NCBI GenBank assembly: GCA_026545765.1
Contig: CM048839.1
Span: 90,052,914-90,116,913 of the forward strand
Source: Plantago major
Taxonomy: Eukaryota; Streptophyta; Magnoliopsida; Lamiales; Plantaginaceae
DNA: 64,000 bases
Direction of reading: 5' to 3'
The position numbers were made by a program, and so were the translations under genes. The notes beneath the pieces are model-generated. The model was given only the letters and a program-made list of their open reading frames with translations, had not been told where the DNA came from and did not search any database. Shown here piece by piece: positions 59,217 to 64,000 of the stretch (position 1 is its first letter; every line of letters starts with the position of its first letter).

Positions 59217-60345
59217 TAATAATAAATAAAAATGTGAGGATAAAATAAATTAATCGAGAAAATAAAATAGTTAAAATTCCTTATAAACAACATTGGTTGT
59301 GGTGTCAGTGTGTAGTCCTTCGTCAAATACTATATTACTGTGACTTATAACTATAGAAAATGTAAAATATGACTCACCATGACATATATGCTTTGAAAGG
59401 GGTAGGATCCAATCCGAACCCGTTCAGGACTCGACGGGTTGATAACATATAGTATTTTATATCGGGTCCTCCCCGTAGCTAATACGTTAATTAATAACTC
59501 ATACTCTAATCCGAACCAAAATAAAATACAAAAGTTTATAATGCAGTTAACATGGTTGGTTTCCAACACCCCTGGGGTGCCCCCTCCACCCACCCCGAAC
59601 CCGTGGCGATGCCACGGTATAGTTTACTTCTAATAATGATAAATAAATTAATCGATAAAATAAGATAGTAAAAATTAAACAACGTTGGCCGTGGTGTTTG
59701 TCTGTAGTCCTTCTTCGTCCAATAATATGTCATTGGATTTATGTTAATTATAGAAAATGTAAAATACGACTCATCATGACGTATATGATTTGAAAGGGGG
59801 TATAACCCAACCCGAACCCGTTCAGGACTCGACGGGTTGATAATATATAATATTTTGTATCGGATCCTCTACCCGTAGCTAAGACGTTAATTTATAACTT
59901 ATACTCCAATCCGAACCAAAATAAAATACAAAAGTGTAGAACGCAGTTAACATAGTTGGTTCCCAACAAACTCTGGGGTGCCCCCTCCCCCCTGCCCCGA
60001 ACCCGTGGCGATACCACGGTATAGTTTGCTTTTAATGATAAACAAATTAATCGATAAAATAAGACAATAAAAATTTCTTACAAACAACGTTGGCCGTGGT
60101 GTTTGTGTGGAGTACTTCTTCGTCCAATACTATATCATTTGATCTTTGTTTATGGTAACTATAGAAAATGTAAAATACAACTCATCATGACATACGCATA
60201 TGCTTTGAAAGGGATATGATAGTTTTATATCGGGTCATCTACCTGTACCTAACACGTTAGTTACTAACTTATACTCCAATCCAAACCAAAATAAAATACA
60301 AAAGTTTACAATGCAGTTAATGGGGTTGAACAACTCCTGAGGTGG
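59217..60345. repeat. Tandem array of a 402-414-bp unit, almost three copies
   Basis: Units begin near 59217, 59631 and 60033. Shared landmarks are TTAATCGATAAAATAAGA, GAACCCGTTCAGGACTCGAC (absent from the third), ATCCGAACCAAAATAAAATA and CCGTGGCGATGCCACGGTAT. Copies differ by several percent plus small indels, so the array is not recent. A further fragment (GTGGCGATGCCGTGATATAG) lies at about 60760-60855. No coding capacity. Confidence 0.88.
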
Positions 60346-60726
60346 TATGTGGTCCCCCACCACACACAAAATTTATTATTCTACAAACATAATTTAAATG
60401 TTACGATGGTTTATTTTTTTTGCACCCACCCCTCGCGGAGACTTTTCACTAACTTAACCAAAAAATATTGTGGTTTGTGTATTGTCACAAAGGTATGTAC
60501 GGATTCGAGTCTTGACATCATTATTCCAAATGGTTTTGAATTCAGGTTGGATAGAACCTGGGAATACCATTGTAGAGTGTTCCTCGCTCTTGTTAATTGT
60601 CATAAATTAGTAAACATGTATAGAAAAATGTATGCTCTGGATTCAAAATATTTTTTCGAAGTTTTGTATATAAATTTATACTATATATACAACCAATATA
60701 CAAAAAAATAAACAGTGAAAAATATA

Positions 60727-61863
60727 TTGGCTGAAAATGTAACTAATTCCACAAAATTCCTGTGGCGATGCCGTGATATAGCTTACGTTTAATAATAAAT
60801 AGAAATTGGAGGACAAAATTAATTAATCGAGACAACCCCTGGGCTGGTATGTGCTCCCCACATAACGATCTTGGTATGGATAATACAAATCTACCAAATC
60901 AACATCATCATAAAAATATACAACTGGTAATCTATGTGCTAAAACGTTAGCCTCACGTTTAACCTGACAAAACTTCATGGAATAAAATTCTTTATCAGAT
61001 ATCTGAATTTCTTTGAAAAGTGAAACAAAGGGGTCAAAGCTAAAATTTGTCGATTTAAGAGATTTAATCACCAAAGAACAATATCTTTCAATTACTACAT
61101 GTTGCCACTCAAAATCTCAAACAAGTTTAGTTATAAATTTGGCTGGCCAACCTTTCACATTTTCAGCAACCATAAGACATAAAATTTTGTCACCAAGCAA
61201 TAACCTTGCCCTCATGATCCCTAGTAACAATACTAATTCGTCCCCTATTCGGACTCTGGTCAACCGTATCAAAATTTCAAGTAGGATGTCTGAAATTTGA
61301 ATGAATCTGGTGAGATTTAGCCCATCAACTTTATATATTATATGATATTATTATATAAGAACACCCAGTTGATAATCTAAGTGCTAAAACATTAGCCTCA
61401 CGTTTAACCTGACAAAACTTCATGAAACAAAGTTCTCGTCCCCTATTCGGACTCTGCTTTATTTTTAAAATTCCATTATTTTATTTTATCTTATTTAATA
61501 AATTTATATTTTATTTTAGCGAAAAAATAATTTAATTAATTAATAATAATAATAATAATCTAGATTGGTGTCTATGGATTCATCTTGTCACGGTGAATTC
61601 AAATATATGTTCAAAATATTTTTCGGGTTTTGTAGATAAGTTTATATGAGATTTAATTAATAATAGTATGCAAGATTGGTGTCTTATGGATTCGTCATGT
61701 CCTGATGAATTCAAATATATGTTCAAAATATTTCTCGGATTTTTAAGATAAAGCTATATGAGATTTAATAAAAACTATATATACAGTCAACATACAAAAA
61801 ATATCAATGAAATATATATTGGCTAAAATACAACTAATTTTACAAAATTCCACGTAGGACTGA
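60727..61863 (-). mobile_element. RNase H (RVT_3)-bearing repeat, copy B
   Basis: The - strand frame 61074-60823 reads KFCQVKREANVLAHRL, the end of a plant RVT_3 RNase H domain; upstream pieces near 61240-61190 read VTRDHEGKVIAW. The block 61088-61330 matches 2628-2870 of copy A, and 61545-61860 matches the other arm region. TTCCACGTAGGACTGA of the inverted-repeat arm stops at 61863, where a CACTA element begins. Confidence 0.55.
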
Positions 61864-61894
61864 CACTACAAGAAAGCCTGTTTCTAGCCACGGT

Positions 61895-62155
61895 AAGCTA
61901 GCGACGGATAAAATCCGTCGCTAGTTCTAACGACGGATAAGCATTTCCGTCGTTATGTTTAACGACGGATAGGATTATCCGTCTTTATTTAACGACGGAT
62001 AGTCATATCCGTCGTTAGCACTAGCGACGGATAATCTATCCGTCGCTAGATTCGTTGACCAAAATGGGAAAAGAAATAAAAAAATGGAAAAAGAATTTTT
62101 TTTAAAAAAAATAATAGAAAACTGAAACTCTAGCGACGGATAGACTATCCGGTCC
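61895..62155. repeat. Subterminal palindrome array of the CACTA element
   Basis: Five hairpin units in a row, built from ACGACGGATA or GCGACGGATA and its complement (TATCCGTCGTTA, ATCCGTCGCTAG), between 61898 and about 62050; a half-unit with a change lies near 62132-62152. In CACTA elements such subterminal repeats are bound by the TnpA-type protein. Confidence 0.85.
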
Positions 62156-62730
62156 AAATCTCATTTTTTGTATAATGTTAGTATGTTTGTAAGTATGTTG
62201 GGCTTTTAATTAATTTGATATTGGTGTATATTTAGTAAAATTATGAAGATTTAGTACGTCGTTTTGAAACCCTAACTTTTTGACATATTTGGAAAATTTA
62301 GTTAATTTAGACTAATTTAAGCAATTATATGTTTACTAGCTAGTTAATTAACTTTGAGATGTGCAATTATTTGAATTGTTAATTAGTATAATGTTAAGTA
62401 TGTCGTAGTTTTGATTGAAGTATGTTAAGTATGTTAATTAAGATTTGCAATTGTTTCATTTGATAAATTTATACATGTACTAGGTCATAAATTATGAGAA
62501 TTTAATTAATGAAGTGTGTTGATATAATTTGGTGATTACATTCGTAAAATGCATGTAATTTATAATTTATAAATTCGTATTAAAGGGTTGGAATGCTTTA
62601 TTTGTAATGGGAATTTTGGTAAGAGACAAAAACTTTATAACATGCAAGAAATGGGGAAATGGGAATCGAGTTGAAAAAATACGATCTAATCAATTCAAAC
62701 GTGTCAGGTTATATAATCATCCAATGAACA

Positions 62731-64000
62731 CCGATCGTTCATAGATGTACCAAAGGATAGTTAATGGCATAGTTTTACCTAGTTTTGTGGAAGGGGTTGA
62801 TGCCTTCGTTACATTTGCACTGACACAGACTAATTGTTTGAGTGGGGGGGATGATGAAGTGCCCTTGCACCCAGTATAAATGTAGAAATAAGCAATTTTT
62901 ACCTCCAGAAATGGTAGTGGAACACTTGAAACGTAAGGGGTTTGTAGCTGAGTATAACGTATGGACTTCTCATGGTGATACATACAAGCCGTTCATGGAT
63001 TATGAGAATTTGGGGAAGCATAAAAGAAAACAGGAAACTGTGATGGGAAGTACTCAAAATACTTCTACATCTGATGCTAATAATGATCATGAACGGGTTG
63101 AGCAAATGGTATATGATATTGCGGGTTCAGAGTTCATGGACACAGGGAGCCAGTAACCGAGGGGGATGCGGAGGAGCCTCCGAATCCTGAGGATCAGGTC
63201 TTCTTCGACTTGATGGAATCCGCAAAGAAGCCGGTTTATCCGGGGTGTAAGCACACCGAATTGTCATTGTTGGCTCGGCTAATGAGTTGTAAGGCTAATG
63301 GCCAGCAATCTAAATCGAGCTTCAATGAATGGGTACAAGTAATGTCGGAGCTTTGTCCAGAACCAAACCTAGTTCCCACCAACTTTTACCAGGCGAAGAA
63401 AAAGATGCGAGGGATGGGGTTGCCCATGGAAACCATAGATTGTTGTGAGGGTATGTGCATGATTTACTGGGAGGAGGATAAAGATCTACTGAAGTGCAAG
63501 TTCTGTGGTAAGGACCGGTACAAGCGTTACAAGGAGGGCGCCTCAAAGAAACGTCAGAAGAAAAATCTCCCACATAAGAAAATGTGGTATTTCCCTCTAG
63601 CATCTCATTTGAAGAGGTTGTACGCTTCAAGTGCTTGTGCTGATAAAATGCGGTGGCACAAGGAGAGAGTAATCCCGGTAGAGGGTAGAATGGAGCATCC
63701 ATCAGACTCACCTGCATGGAAACACTTCGACGAGAGCTATCTGGAGTTTGCAATGAGCCTAGAAATGTCTGATTGGGCCTTTGTACGGATGGTTTTAACC
63801 CTTTGAAAGTGACCTAAGTACTCTTGTCGCGCTTATCTTGACACCGCATAACCCGCTTCGGTGAGTGCATGAAGGAACCGTTCATGTTCTTGACTACTTT
63901 GGTGCCCGGTCCATATGATCCAGGACAGAAGGTGGATGTGTTCTTGCAGCCCCTAATCAAGGAGCTGATCGAGTTGTGGGAGAAAGGTATCCCAGCATAT
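62731..64000 (+). pseudogene. CACTA transposase (tnp2/TnpD), broken and partial
   Basis: A transposase-associated N-terminal domain is visible (VNGIVLPSFVEGVDAFVTFA, then MMKCPCTQYKC and VVEHLKRKGFVAEYNVW), with a TAG after DRS at its start and a frame change at a 7-G run near 62845. A second frameshift lies near 63148; reading resumes EPPNPEDQVFFDLMESA and VYPGCKHTELSLLARLM. Cys pairs occur in CCEGMCMIYWEEDKDLLKC and FCGKDRY. WAFVRMVLTL at about 63775 is followed by a short broken stretch, then CMKEPFMFLTTLVPGPYDPG and DVFLQPLIKELIELW, the start of the tnp2 core. The catalytic core lies past the window. Confidence 0.85.

Larger units (their letters stand above)
61864..64000 (+). mobile_element. 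CACTA (En/Spm) element, left part, runs off window
   Basis: Begins CACTACAAGAAAGCCTG after TGA (61861-61863). A palindrome-rich subterminal region (61895-62155) and an AT-rich spacer to about 62700 lead to a TnpD/tnp2-type transposase. The right end and second target copy are outside the window. The coding region has stops and frameshifts, so it is probably non-autonomous. Confidence 0.88.

Noticed and set aside
59217-60345. A CRISPR-like or regularly spaced array
   Set aside because: Units of about 400 bp with contiguous similarity form an ordinary tandem repeat in a eukaryotic genome.

Overview
This is a window of nuclear plant DNA, most likely from a eudicot. Its genes have many introns, mitochondrial targeting is encoded by an alternative start, and there is a CYP89A cytochrome P450 pair. 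It also holds plant-type LINEs, Harbinger, MULE, CACTA and Helitron elements, and many Stowaway, Emigrant and hAT miniature elements. I cannot name the species; an asterid would fit, but that is a guess. I see no bacterial, organellar or viral-genome block.

Only four host genes look real. (1) A cytosolic/mitochondrial alanyl-tRNA synthetase on the + strand (8811-22899) can be resolved into 23 exons that join in frame from start to stop; two of its introns use GC instead of GT donors. (2) A two-exon GLTSCR-domain gene on the - strand (42515-44648) resembles the BRIP subunits of plant BRM chromatin-remodelling complexes. (3, 4) Two intronless CYP89A-type P450 genes on the - strand (47255-48823 and 53106-54674), each 522 codons, form a local duplicate pair. 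These genes do not form an operon or shared pathway; they are neighbours in a transposon-rich region.

Layout: 1-2.2 kb, end of a LINE. 2.2-3.4 kb, a small inverted-repeat element with RNase H remnants and an Emigrant-like MITE. 3.4-8.7 kb, a 5.3-kb PIF/Harbinger element with both of its genes, broken by a small Helitron; its end lies 90 bp from the synthetase start. 8.8-22.9 kb, the synthetase, with many MITEs in its introns, some sharing the Harbinger ends. 23-25.6 kb, MITEs and a LINE tail. 25.57-35.54 kb, one MULE of about 10 kb bounded by a perfect 10-bp target duplication and filled with nested LTR-retrotransposon fossils whose 299-bp end repeats are in inverted orientation. 35.9-40.4 kb, a nearly full-length LINE on the - strand with a hAT MITE and a Stowaway inside. 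40.4-42.5 kb, largely empty. 42.5-54.7 kb, the GLTSCR and P450 genes with a MULE-type MITE between them. 54.8-58.3 kb, nested inverted-repeat elements and a hAT MITE. 58.6 kb, a tRNA-derived SINE. 59.2-60.3 kb, a 402-414-bp tandem repeat. 60.7-61.9 kb, a second RNase H-bearing repeat. 61.86 kb to the end, the 5' part of a CACTA element with a striking array of palindromes.

I found no convincing undescribed biological system. The most noteworthy items are the two GC-AG introns and the stacked three-frame start region of the synthetase, the Helitron and hAT insertions whose removal restores reading frame exactly, and the inverted LTR pair inside the MULE. Exon joins, target duplications and repeat matches were read by eye; percentages are estimates.
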